A stretch of 64,000 bases of DNA from Volutella citrinella (Eukaryota > Ascomycota > Sordariomycetes > Hypocreales > Nectriaceae). Each line of letters begins with the position of its first letter. Position 1 is the stretch's first letter. Under the pieces are notes generated by a model, which was given only the letters and a program-made list of their open reading frames with translations, was not told where the DNA came from and ran no database searches. Positions 32,891 through 44,470 of the stretch are shown piece after piece. The DNA lies in NCBI GenBank assembly GCA_034401135.1, contig JAWZSP010000001.1:3534001-3598000 (forward strand), read 5' to 3'. The translations under genes and the position numbers were made by a program.

Positions 32891-34996
32891 CTAGTTCGAA
32901 CCCTCTTGAACGGTGCGGAGGTTCGGATCGTCTTCATCTGTCGGCTCGCCCATGCTATCATCGCTGTTCTCGCCTATTTCCTTGTCTAGGCCCTGATCCA
33001 AGTCCTTATCCAGGCTGGGCCTTAATCCAAATCCTCCCCTAATTCATCGTCAGGGTCCTCTTCCATGACTTCGTCCATAGCATCTCTTGTGCTCTCGGTC
33101 GCACTCTCGATTGGACTATTTTCCAGACTCTCATTTTCTCCTTCTGAAGCCTCTGTGTCTTCCATTCCTGGTGTGGCCTCGTCCCTTGTTCTGATTTGAA
33201 GTTGTCGGTAGATATTGTTTATATCTCTGTCGAGCTTTGTTGGGAAGCTAAGAGAATGGAGCTCTTCTTGTATTTTCTTCATGAGCTGGTCCAGCAAAGC
33301 GTCTTCGTCGCGCAGAAGTTGACGATGTGCAGCAGATCTTATGACGCCTACCTAAGGGTCAAGTTGCAATTTGGTAAATTCGGCAGCGAAATGGGTGAAA
33401 TTTTGATGGGAGTTATAAAGACCTTCAGCCTCAGCAGGATTAGCATGCAATTGTGCATTGAAGATCTGTTGAAATTGTCCAGGGATATGCATCTCCGTGT
33501 CTGTCTTTTCCGAGTAACATCTCTTTATTCCTCGATCACATCTGAAGTGGTTCTTCCCCGTCCAAGTCAGCCATGCCCTCATCCGCCTCGTCCTGAAGCA
33601 TAGTTGTCAGAGCATCGCGAGGAGATAACTGGCCCTCCAGATCTTTTTCGACGATCCCTTCGATGGTCTTCAAACCACAGTTCATGTGCATGATCTCGGA
33701 TTGTAGGACTATCTGCCACTTGTCGCGGCAATCGTCCAGGTCCACAAGCCGAAGCAAGTTCGTCCAGAAGTCGGCGACCCGTGGCGAGCGTTCGCTCATA
33801 CGGCGCGCTTGGCGGCCTCATCAACTGCGCAGGAGGTCACATGGCTCGCTGGGCGTCCATCAACTTGCGGATAGTCTGTCGCAAGCTTCTGGCCATGGTA
33901 ATCTGCATATCGACATGTTTAGTGAAGGTCCGATATGCAAGACGTTGCGAAGATGGTCCATGAACCTGCGGCGCATCATGGCCACAGGGTGTGCTCACCA
34001 TGCTTGCTCGAGTCAGATCGTATGCTGCATTCATGAGGTTGGAATTCTCCATGGCCCCTGTTTTCTGAACCTGGCAGAAGTACATGATGAATGCGCGGTA
34101 GTGTATCGCTGGGACATGATAGATCAAGGCGCCATCCCCCAGCCCTTTGCCAATCACAAGAGGTCCTTGGATTTGACTTCGAACCCGGAGCTCTTCAAGT
34201 CGGGCCAGAGGCTCTCTCGTAAGTCAAACGTGGACATTCCGACACGATATTGTCACTTGCGTGGAACTCCTGCCGTACTCGAAGACACCGCTCTCAACTT
34301 GGGCCATCATGGCTCCAAGAAGATCATGCTTCAATGATCGATTCTTTCAACTCCTTTGGAAGGCTTGATGTGTCAGGGGATCGAGAAACATTTGACGATT
34401 GTTCTCCTTGAACTCGTCGCAGAACCGCTTGATGCTGTCGTGGATAATCTTCTTTCTATCCATCTTCTTGACGTTACTGAAATCCTCTGTCCACTCAGGA
34501 TAGTAGATCATGAGCTCCGTCGTCTTCTTCTTCGGCAAGATAGAAATGCTGTCGAGTCCATGTTTCGTCACGTAAAAGAATGTACATACTCATGTACATC
34601 TGACTCAATCGCGTGCCAACAAACAACGTCGCGGGCGCCGTGGAGAGGGATGCTTACGACTCGGGATCAAAATCAGGAGGACAAGTGATGGTCGGTAGAT
34701 CCTTGGTTCCCCAACGATCACGATCAATTCGTCAGTGGATAGAAGTTAGTCGCAGATCAACTGGGAGGTGAGTTTTGTGATATGAACGTGGAACATCCTT
34801 TTAGATCAAGCTCTTGTGAGCCCCGCGCTTGTTGTTGGTCGCGAGACTCGAGGGGAATCGCGAGTGTAGAATCTGCTGCCTTGCTGGCCTTTCGACCTCC
34901 CTTTCGAACCCTTACCACGAGTCTAGGCACGCGGCCTGTTCGCCCGATGTCGTACGACCATCCAGTAGCCACCAATCCGTAATCAGAAGATTTCAT
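32891..34996 (-). pseudogene. Broken unknown gene A, several in-frame stops, mostly TGA
   Basis: Protein-like sequence runs from the ATG at 34996 (MKSSDYGLVATGWSYDIGRT) to a stop at 32891 but is broken repeatedly. One minus-strand frame stays open over 34592-33837 apart from TGA at 34590-34592 (this one also abuts a GTATGT donor), 34347-34349, 34224-34226 and 33837-33839. Both sides of the two middle stops read naturally (for example QRS|KNRSLKHDLLGAMMAQ and NVHV|LTREPLARLEELRV). Another TGA at 34732-34734 interrupts an upstream exon. A TAG at 33352-33354 splits LQLDP|VGVIRSAAHRQLL. Frame changes follow near 33785, 33480 and 33020. The C-terminus is acidic (LDKDLDQGLDKEIGENSDDS). I recognise no family. 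Decay by C-to-T changes (CGA to TGA, CAG to TAG) would explain most stops. An unusual exon structure could hide one or two of them. Confidence 0.6.
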
Positions 34997-35304
34997 GGTC
35001 ATGAATTCGGTGGACAGGCAGTGGATAGTGTGTTCGATGATGTTGAGAAAGAATGGTGGCGAAGGAAAATAACCGAGAGCACACACACGCCCTTATTTCG
35101 TGGCGAATCACTGTAAGTTTGGTAGTCAATCTCCACGGCCAGCCTTTGCCAGCCTTTGCCAGCTCTCAACAGGTGCCAAGAGTGAAGTGAATCACGAATA
35201 CTACATACGAGTGAGGGGGCAAGGCGAGAGAGCACTTTTCAGCCGACCATCACTTTCACTTCGCACTTTGGCCGAATTATGAGTTTCAACGTACTAAATC
35301 TAGG

Positions 35305-35993
35305 ATGGAGCCCGAATGGACATGGAACCCTGAGCTTCTCCGCAGCCTGCATCCACAGCTCACGTCCTGGGAGCAGGTCGCCCAGCCTGCGCTTCACTGT
35401 CGTCGTAAGAATGCCATGGCAATACGAGCTCGAGGAGTCCGATGAGCATGAAGACTCCACCAGAGGCGACGACACAACAAAACAAAAACTGCGACATGCA
35501 CCGGTCAGTATATATCCTTGCAACCAATCGTGTGTTCGACACAGCATGGACTGATGGCTCATGTCTGGTGGCTTAGACGCGGGGACCACATCCGAATACC
35601 TCGACTACAGAGAGGACTTGTACCAGGACAAGAATCGCATTAAAGTGAGGAAAGTTTTATGCTATCATTCCAGCCTCAACCGCTAACTTTTACTAGAGAC
35701 AGAAAGTTGTTCACGATACCCAGGGCAGCGACGCCGACATCGAAGACGGTAATCTGACCCAGAGCGACATTTCTGACGATTCTGAAGATGATATTTCTGG
35801 TGGAGACTCCACCCTTGATGAACATCCAATGTCATACGACAGCGATAGAAGAGATGTCGTCGATGACAAGTTGGGGGACAATTCCGAGGACACTAGCTCC
35901 GACACCAGCAACGAAGAGCCAGACCAAGAAGGCGAAGATGGAAACGCAGATACGTCTCCGCTCCATCGCAATAACACCAACCGGGACCAGTAA
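35305..35993 (+). CDS. Unknown acidic protein, gene B of the island (4 exons, model by eye)
   Basis: Predicted exons are 35305-35404, 35466-35507, 35577-35644 and 35697-35993, which join in phase to 168 aa. The N-terminus is aromatic and helical (MEPEWTWNPELLRSLHPQLT). A basic middle follows (TTKQKLRHAPVNAGTTSEYL, YREDLYQDKNRIKRQKVV), then a highly acidic Ser/Asp/Glu tail from residue 85 on. The third intron has a GCTAAC branch site. The first two introns use less usual sites (acceptor CCAGAG, donor GTATAT), but other combinations tested do not stay open. It lies divergently from broken gene A, with starts 308 nt apart. The family is unknown to me. The model needs transcript support. Confidence 0.45.
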
Positions 35994-36463
35994 TAAATGC
36001 ACTACTGCGTTCTGCTTATGATTGGCATCGTTTTGGGATTCAGCGGTCACAGGAATACCAGCACTGCAATTAAGGACACCCTTAGTGCTATGGTGTCCCT
36101 CGAGACCCTTAGGTACCTACCTAGTTCATTAGTTTTCTCAAGGAATGGGCGTTGCGTGTTCTCGTATATGCATTAGGACCGGCTCGTTCCATTCTCTTGA
36201 TGTTATCCCCCCAACGAATCCGAGTTCTTCCCCTGGCGACCATATCGCTCCTTCCCATTTAATACAAATCTTCGACAATGACAACCTAATGAATCCGAGC
36301 TCTTCTTACAGGGTAAGGCATCTTTCACTCTTCTCCATTCCAGATTACTCCCTGGGCCTCGAGAATGCCGCTCACGAAGCGGTGCTATCCTAACCTTGAA
36401 TAACGTGAGCCATCACCAACCTAACATAACACTAACTCCAAGGCTGACTCTGACCTAGCCTAG
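35994..36463. other. Gap within the unknown-gene island
   Basis: Possible exon-like pieces occur (for example near 36150-36312 and 36344-36404), separated by donor- and acceptor-like sites (GTAAGG at 36313, CCAG at 36343, GTGAGC at 36405, CTAG at 36463). No combination I tried joins them in phase with the exon block at 36464. A short direct repeat (AATCCGAGYTCTTC) occurs near 36217 and 36294. Confidence 0.35.
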
Positions 36464-36850
36464 GTTATTTCGCCACGGGATTCGGTTGCCGAGATCGATG
36501 ACATTTGCGCGCCAAAGTCACTTGATCCTGCCTCTGTAGCTGATCGAGCCAAAGCGAGACGCCTTGGCGACAGAGAGGGTTATGACAACTGGGTCATAGA
36601 GATGGGAACACAGCTCCAAGACACAGAATCCTACCAAGATGATGCACCAATTGCCTCGGGTAACATTGAAAGCGACGCTGACGGTGAAAATTTCACCGGT
36701 GCAGATGACGCGCTGCCTATCGACCCAGCATTACAACAGTTGTCAGACGCGATCTTCAACTCTCCTCAGTCCACGGATATCCAGCTCCAGGCATATCCGA
36801 GAATTAAAAAGGTCAAGAAGAACCCCTGCCGAATACTTGTCAAATTTTAG
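36464..36850 (+). CDS. Exon-like block of unknown gene C, 3' end
   Basis: An acceptor-like TAG at 36461-36463 opens a 128-codon frame ending at TAG 36848-36850. It begins VISPRDSVAEIDDICAPKSL, then ADRAKARRLGDREGYDNW, and turns acidic (IESDADGENFTGADDALPID) before a Lys-rich end (PRIKKVKKNPCRILVKF). The composition is convincing as coding sequence and resembles gene B's acidic style, but I cannot connect a start exon. It may be the last exon of an intact gene or a fragment left by decay. No family is recognised. Confidence 0.4.
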   Translation, partial: VISPRDSVAEIDDICAPKSLDPASVADRAKARRLGDREGYDNWVIEMGTQLQDTESYQDDAPIASGNIESDADGENFTGADDALPIDPALQQLSDAIFNSPQSTDIQLQAYPRIKKVKKNPCRILVKF

Positions 36851-36857
36851 TTTCCGA

Positions 36858-37645
36858 TCAAGTCAGTTTCGTCAATTTCCTGTCCAAGATCGACCTCACT
36901 TCATCTCGTGATGCAAGGACGATTACTCGACTCAGTGAGCGCCAGACAAACGACGAGACAAGGAGAATCTTTTCGTCTCGGAAATGCTGTCGAACTTCGT
37001 CAACCTGCTCCATACATGCCATCACCCTTGTCGTGAAAAAGTCGATGTCTGGGAGCCTTGAAAGGATTGCATTGAAGCCATGTCGACGCAAACTTGGGAT
37101 CTGATCGCGTCACGTTTGTGGACTTTTTGACGTTGCAAGTCGGTGTAAACTCGCCCTCATCGTCCGGGTGTGGTCCATTGCTCCGTATCCAAACTCCATG
37201 AACGAATCAAGTTTACTGCCACCCAGTTGCTCAAACGACAAGGAAGTTTAAGCCCATTGTCCTTTCTGAAGCGTGTCCAGAGGAACAAAAGCTTCATGGC
37301 CATGCCTTCATCTTGTTCAGGCTGAAAAATAGCCAAACTCTTGAATTCAGTAGCTTGAAGAGTATCTGTGACAGAGATAATATCTCTGCCTTTATCAACG
37401 CTCCCATTGCATGTTGATGACAAGAGAGCCGTTCCTCGGGCGAGACTGCAGCTCTCGACATATGGAGATACTAGTTGCCAGTTGACGTTTTCACGGTTTG
37501 GTGCCACCTTTTCGGAGTCAAGTGTTTGCCGTGAGTCCCTGTCGCTAATCAATCGCCAGCTGCCAACGAGTGTCAATGGTGTTGGGCCAGTAGAATTGTT
37601 AGTCAGATTTGCCAGTCAGAATTGTTTCCTCTCAAAAAAGAACAT
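36858..37645 (-). pseudogene. Broken unknown gene D, two in-frame TGA stops and a frame change
   Basis: From the ATG at 37645 (MFFFERKQF) one frame continues to about 37030, broken only by TGA at 37616-37618 and at 37157-37159. The text reads naturally across both stops (for example EQWTTPGR|GRVYTDLQRQKVHKRD). Intervening segments look protein-like: SDRDSRQTLDSEKVAPNREN, FKSLAIFQPEQDEGMAMKLL, and NGLKLPCRLSNWVAVNLIRS. A frame change or missed intron then leads to a final segment (TRVMACMEQVDEVRQHFRDE, LVSSFVWRSLSRVIVLASRD) ending at 36858. As in gene A, both stops fit CGA or TGG mutated to TGA. The family is unknown to me. Confidence 0.55.
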
Positions 37646-40600
37646 CTCACTCCAATCCATTCAGCCCTCTCAACTATCCTGACAACCGCGACGTTTAGGT
37701 ACGTTAGTACTGGCTTATATATACGTCGTCGTGTTGTTAGTGGTGCGTCATGCGCTCCTTACGACCAGACGACACATCCATCCACTACCCTATAATGATG
37801 TTTCATTTGAGCCGCACGGGGGGATGTGTCGACAACTTCATACTTTCTCGCATTCCAACACGATGCACAGGCTACCCTGCATCTAGTCTTGGGTGTTTTT
37901 TTGTGACTTGACCGCCCTGGATGAAGCGCACGTGTTGGGTTGAAAATGTGCAACGTGCATTGAATCGTCAAGTCTATCCTTGAATGTACCCGCGAAAAGA
38001 GCGTCGTGCCACGTAGGCTGATGAAAAGAGTCCCGAATTCCTCCGTTTTTTTTTTTACCTGAGGCTGGAATAGTGAGGCTAGCCAATCCCTGAGCTTGGA
38101 CTCACTCTCATTTCCGATGTCCGTCTTTTTTTCTACTCTCACCAACTCGTACGACAAGCTAAAGCCATGTTCGCTGCGCGATGGGAGCAACCTAGAACCT
38201 GGAGATTTGGTGGGGCTTGGTTCAACTAGCCAAAGAATGCAACAAGTGGCGGGGTGAACGGAGCACATATTCAGCAGTGGCATAGCGAAATCACATTGAG
38301 ATACCGTGGTCTTTTTTAACCACATCCAGGCATCGATCGGTGGTTTGATGGAACAATCTGGGATTACTATCTCGGAATGCGGGTGAACTGGCATGTGGCA
38401 ACACTTGCTTCCGTTTCCGTCCACACTCCACACTAATATGGGAAGGAATTGAAACAGTCAAACTGGTACCCGGCTCCCCGAATGCTGTGGACGTTGTGCC
38501 ATTCACCGCATGTATTGTGCTACGCATTGTAGTGGTCTGTGAGTGCAGCCTGTGAGGTGACCTTTGTGCACATGGCATGGCACGTGCAACGGTTCTCCAT
38601 CACCCTAAGCGACAATTACAGAGCAGGACAAAGAAAGACAAGAAAAGAAATCTCGTTGAGCCGTGCCTCGAGAAGCCCTGGTCCTTCCCATTGATGCCAT
38701 GCCGTATGTTCATATTGTGACTTGTCAGCAACAGAAGCAAACTGGAGCCGGCTACTGCACAAAGGCTGGCGGCTTGGGTGAAGGTTGTGACTCGTTGAAT
38801 GAAATCGCAGCCCGGTCGATGGGCTAGCTCACAGCCAGTCGGGAAATGTGGGGCCGACCCGGTGCCCGAGCGGCGTCGGATCGGCAGCCCGAGCGAAGTG
38901 CACGTGACATCGCGTTCTGTGTGGGGAGCTGACCAAAGACACGACAGACCGCGTTGTTTACTTTGGCGCGGGGCAATATTTACTTACGTTGCTGCTTGAA
39001 AATGCCCTTCCGCCAATCCGCCCAATCCGCCATGCCACCAAGGGCCTCAAGGAGCAGCTGCAGTTGAGCCCTTGTCGGTTCTAAAACGACGCGCTGCACA
39101 ATGCATCACACCATCACAATTGCGGGCATTTCCCCCTCACTAGGAAGGTCAGGAGACTGGTGTTTGGGGGGTTAGAAAGACCGGACCGCAGCGCCTGGGT
39201 GAGAGACTGTGGAGCTCAACTATCCTGGATTGGGACGCGGGAAGGGATTGGGACGCGAGCTGACCAGCCTGACGATTGAACCGTGCGAGGCGATTGGGCG
39301 GTTGCCACAGGGCCTCGAACAGCTGCGGGCTCACCAGAGTCACCACTGCCCGTGAAGGCCGTTCCCTGGCTTCCCATTCGTCTCCGGGGTCAGATGTAAA
39401 CAAGCGCCTCGTCGTCGAGAGATGCGAACTCGCAAGGAAGCCCTCGGTTCCGCTGGCTCTTAGCCCACCGCGAACCGAAAACAACCTCGTGCACGAGCAC
39501 CCGGAGCGGACGTGTGCCGCGAACCTGGGTTGACGCAGCCGCGGCCTCTGGGACCAAGGAAGGAGCCGCATGGTGTTGCAGTGTGTGCCATGCGCCGGGA
39601 TAGCATCATAGTGTGGTCGTCAAGACGAAACGAGAAATTGGTGTGGTGACGATGACGATCGCGACCGCACACACTAAAGGTAATAACCTGGGGGGGAGTG
39701 GATGACGTCGAGGCCAAGCAGCGACACGGGAGCTCGATCGGAGAAAAACCCGTGTGATCGACGAACGGTCGTCGGTCGCCTGCTGGCCTGGCCTAGGCCG
39801 TCAGCAAGGGCTTCGTCTCACCAAGGAAGGGCACAATGCATTGAATTGAGGGGGGTGGCGGCGTATCCAAGGCCGGAAGCGAGCGTCTCCGCTCTGCGAT
39901 GCGCCTAGGCAACAAGAACATACATGCGAACTTGATCCAAAATCTAGGGATCGAGGTCGTTGCTTGGAGGGAGGGCCGACCATCAATCACCACACCAAAC
40001 CCGGTGCTCCACAATCGCTCTTTTGGCAAGGGCGCGTACTTATCTGTGAGTCGCCAGGCTGAGAAAAAATAGCTCTGTTCTTTGGCAAGATGGACAAAGC
40101 AAACATCATCGTCGCAGTTCCCACATGGTGTCTATTCGACACCAATGGCGGCGCTCAAACGACGGAACCGTTGCCCTTGAGAGCGAAGAAAGATGGGGCG
40201 GCGGCCATCGATCGTCGTCGGTGAGCTTGTCGGGCCTGCCCTGGCCGCCCTGCCCAAAAAAAGCAAATGGACCACGCTCCTCCAACTCCTCCAAACTCGC
40301 TTGGCTCCAGAACCCGGCTATCAGAGCTGGAATCGGCTGCCAGTGTCACCATCGCATACTACTACGCACTACGCGAGCCTTGTCAGGCTGGGCTCTTGGA
40401 CCTTGGTTCACCACTGGCACGGTGGCACAGCCCTGCAGCCATGCCTGGCGACAGGTTGCCCCCGTCCCCCGAATCGGAAGGTGATGCGGCATAGATAGCA
40501 TGCGGCCTTCAGTAACGAGCAACGCGATGGGGGCTGTGCATGACGAACCTGACCATGGCTAGACTGGGAGGTTTGTTTCGAGAGGAGGGGCTCAACAGTC

Positions 40601-43600
40601 GACTCTCGGCACTTGATGGTTTTGGCGCCGAAGCTCGGATCCATACACGACACCAGCTGCCAAGGCGAAACGAGACATTGGCAGCGGGTTTGGCGGCTGC
40701 AGACATGAGAAGGCCACAGGTGCTGTTGCTGTGCTGATGCAAAGAATGGTGGTCGAGTTGGAGGAAATCGAGTCTATCAATTGGAAGCAATGACAGAGCT
40801 GATCGAATCCACCGGGATGGTTGTTCGCAGAGATTAACGAGCCAGAGGTTCGCGCAGGTATGACGATCATCAGCAAATTGGCCGTGGCAAGCGAGGCATC
40901 ACCCCGCAAGCTACAAGTTCACAATCAATTGAAGTTAGAGATTCACGCCATCTGTCAGACTACTGCAGAGACCTTCGGAGCCTCCGGGATGGGGCCAGCT
41001 GCATTTTGCGACCACAGCTTCGGCCTTCAGCCAGCCCAGCCAGCCAAAAAAAACAAAGCTCTGATCCAATTGGACCTGGGAAGGAAAGGCCCCTGCCGTC
41101 TTCCAAGGCTCCTTGACGACCAGAGTCTCACCATACCAGAGTGCATTCCTCGATGATTATGCACACGTGGATTTCGCATGTAGCCGGCGAGCCGCCCGCG
41201 GCGAGGTGGTGTGCATGCTCTGACGCAAGATGCAAGGCATTCGGAGATTCAGCTGCTGAATATCGATGGACGACGCAGGCGACGTCGTTTGGGCCTAGCC
41301 TGGTCCAAGGCACGAACTACACGCCCCCTCACTCTGTGTTGCTACTTGCTAGCGGAGGAGTTTCCACCCATATCCCCTGCACACCTGTTGCTGACCACAA
41401 GGAAAGTTTGACGACTGACCAGAGGCCAAGCGAGGACGGGAACCGCCCAAATGCTAGCGCTTCCATCCATGATGATGGGCAGCATCCAGCCAATCACCCT
41501 CCAGTAGTGGTAGTGCGACCGCGGAAGTTTGACTGTCTGACGACGGATATGGGTTCACTGTTCAGCAGTCTCGTCTCTGGAGGCAAAAGAGGTGAAATTT
41601 CTCCAGATATTCGAGGTCTGACTGGTACGTATGTCGATGTTGGACGGAGTATGTGGACCCTCTCCAGGAACACTGTCTCACCATAGGAGGGGACCCCTGG
41701 GCCTAGATAGTGAGCATGTTGCCGTTTTGAGCGCGGCCATGTTTCTCGCTACGCTCCGCCAGGAACATGCCGGTCGAGTTACGACCTTGAAGGCCTGGCA
41801 AGTGGCCAGTTGGCCACCCGGCGCGAACACTGACTGGCTTGGATATGGGCAACTTGATCTATCTTGGGAGATGGATGCCAAATGGCTGCCAATCGAGCCA
41901 AGGCCGCGAGGAGCATGAACTGGCCTGAACCGTCCGATCGAGACAGCGCCTACTACCTAATGGGACCAGGGAACAAAGGATCAACAAGTTTTGTGCCTTG
42001 AAAGAGCTTCTGCGCTCAAAGTCAATTCCTCGGGGCACGAGCCAGCCTGGGACCAGCAGCCTACTCTTGGTTCAATGGTTGCGGAGTCACTCCCCATCCC
42101 GGGATGCCGCGGGCTAACCCCTAAACCCTCCGTGACGTGGAAGGGAGGCTGATGCTTCAATTGCCATTATTATACGGCAGGTGTCTTTGTTGCTGGAGTC
42201 TCCAAGGGAGGCGCCCAGGAGGCCATCGCAAGGGATATGAGAATAGCGCCGGGATGCAAAACCACTGACCACATCGAGGGATGCGCTGCGCTATCGTTAA
42301 AACTAATTTCAGATAGGCCGAGCCATCTCATTGATTCTCAATCCCTTTTGGTTTTTTGGCCCGACGACATCTACGATGGGGTTGAGCGGCAATCTTAGAT
42401 GTTTGCGTCGATGTTTCAGAGGTATCCGACCCGGGCATGCAACGCTTGTGAAGACCCAGAAGGCGTTGTCGGCCAGCCTGGATTGGCTCCAAGGGCGGCT
42501 CACGGTGCATGTCTCACCTATCTCTCGGCGACGTTGACTGGGAAGGCTATTTGGTTCTCCAGTCGACCGTCACCCGGGGCTCGTACTGGGGTTTGGACCT
42601 CGAGATGGTGGCGTCGTCACACAAGCAAGTTGCCACCACCACACCCATCGCTGATAGGGCCAGCCGTGGGCCATAGCCGCCAGCCCTTTTTGTGAACAAA
42701 GGCCAAGGGCACAGAGCCGACGCCGAGAATCGAGCTTTGCGGCACGGCGGCCTAGCAGAAACAGAAACAGGCCGAAGCCAGCAAAAAGAAAGACCGATGA
42801 GTCAAAGAAAGTTGCATTGACAGGCTATATTCGTCTCAAACACAAGCTGCGTAACAGACGTTGTGCACACCCGCCAGGTGGCGTGCAGAATCCCGGCGAG
42901 AATCCGTCCTACGTGGACATACATGCGTGAGTGCTGTGCAGCGTGCTCCCGGCTCCGTACCTTGGGTGAGGTACCGGTACTATGTAAGGTAGACAATGAA
43001 TGGCATGCCTGAGACTGGGATCGGGATCGCTTTCACTAATGTACGATGCGCACAGCATTATCGCGGGATGCAGGAGACCTCACGGGAGGATGCAGCTACG
43101 GCCTGCCGACAAGGCAACGAGGCCTGTCTGCTTGATGAATCTGGCGTTCTGTTGACGGGTTTTGGGAGGGCAACCGCTTCACCGCTCATTGCCCTGGCAC
43201 GACCACGATGATGTAACAGAGCCAGACCAGGTTCCGGGGCCCAGCGCCGCTGGCTGACCAGTGTGGTTGTGTGGGAGGAGCTGGGGTCCAGGCTGCTCTT
43301 ATGCGAACCCGACGCTTGTGCCTGGGAGCTGTGCATCACGCATAGAAGGATGGATGGACGGGTTTGGACGGGGAAAAACGGCATGGGCTTGTGTCGGGGA
43401 ACGAGAACGAACGACTGGCAAGTCCAGACGTCAGTTAGCAGTAATGCGCACACAATTACAGCGCATTAAGGCTTATCGCAAACTACTACTACCCTTACAA
43501 AGTCTGCTGGCGAGCCCAATCGAATCGCACAGCCACGCACGGCAAACGGTATCTATGATGCCATACATTCACCAATGCACATAAGGCGAGCTGCAGTGGA

Positions 43601-44099
43601 TTCGTGCACAGCAAGCCAACATTAGCAGTAGCTCTGGCCTTGCGCCAATAGCTCCCATCCTTCCCTTCCTCAGCTTCCGAGCTAGGTAGGGAGCTCTGTC
43701 TAGCTGGTTGCCCTGCTGCTGGCTGCGGTGCTAGCGCATGGCCGCTAAGCGCCCTGGCAAGGTTGCCCCGGGATGACGTCCCCACTCGTACCGAGCAACA
43801 GCGCTGGCGACGGCCCAGTCAGCAGCGTCGCCAGGGCGTCACTGGGGAGAGTCGCTGGGGCCCGCTGGGGCCCTCTGGGGTTTGGCTGGTGGGCGGCCGG
43901 CTGGCTGAGCATCCACTGGAGGTGTGCACTGTATTACTTGCGGCAACCTGCAGCCAGCCCTGGACTGCCAGCCAGCCAGAGACCAGCCATGGCAGCAGGG
44001 GCCCACCCTCCACCCAAGGAATAGGTACTTTCATCATTCTGCCCGGTGCTGCTGGGCCACGGACGCTCACCCCCCATGCCTCCCAGGTTGCTGCTGGCG

Positions 44100-44113
44100 C
44101 CCCCCCCCCCCCC
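44100..44113. repeat. Poly-C run (14 bases)
   Basis: Fourteen consecutive C lie in the CT-rich region upstream of CDC25. The length may be unstable or mis-sequenced. Confidence 0.9.
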
Positions 44114-44448
44114 TCCTCCCCTACAGCGGCACCCCCACCGGCGCAGGTGAGGTGCCCCGTCGTCCCAAATCACCCCTAACAACCTGGGATCGCCTGGGAA
44201 AAACTCCATCCAGGCCTGCCAGAGCCACCCCATTGAAAAGGCCTTGATCCCCAGGGCCTTGCTTCAGGTCTGCTCCCCATCCCACGCCATCCGCCCGTTC
44301 GGCCTCTCCAACTCCCAACCTCACTCCTCCCACCAGCACGGCTCTTCGACCGGGTTTACCGTGGGCAAGTCAAACGGAACGAGAAGACTTCTTTCGGCGG
44401 ATTTCTTCGACTTCTCCCCCACCACTGCCTGTGCTGTGCTGCGTGGAC

Positions 44449-44470
44449 GTGTGTGTGTGTGTGTGTGTGT
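44449..44470. repeat. (GT)11 microsatellite
   Basis: Eleven perfect GT dinucleotides lie about 550 nt upstream of the CDC25 start, probably in the leader or promoter. Confidence 0.95.

Noticed and set aside
35305..35445. Single-exon reading of gene B (46 codons)
   Set aside because: It ends in a TGA within a sequence bounded by a good donor (GTAAGA) and acceptor; the spliced model gives a much longer coherent protein.
37759..38433. 224-codon minus-strand frame
   Set aside because: Cys/Trp-scattered composition without a domain; probably chance.
41141..41686. 181-codon plus-strand frame
   Set aside because: No domain, odd composition, no exon partners.
42112..42132. Short CTAACCCCTAAACCCT-like sequence resembling telomere repeats
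   Set aside because: Only two imperfect units; too short to call an interstitial telomere.
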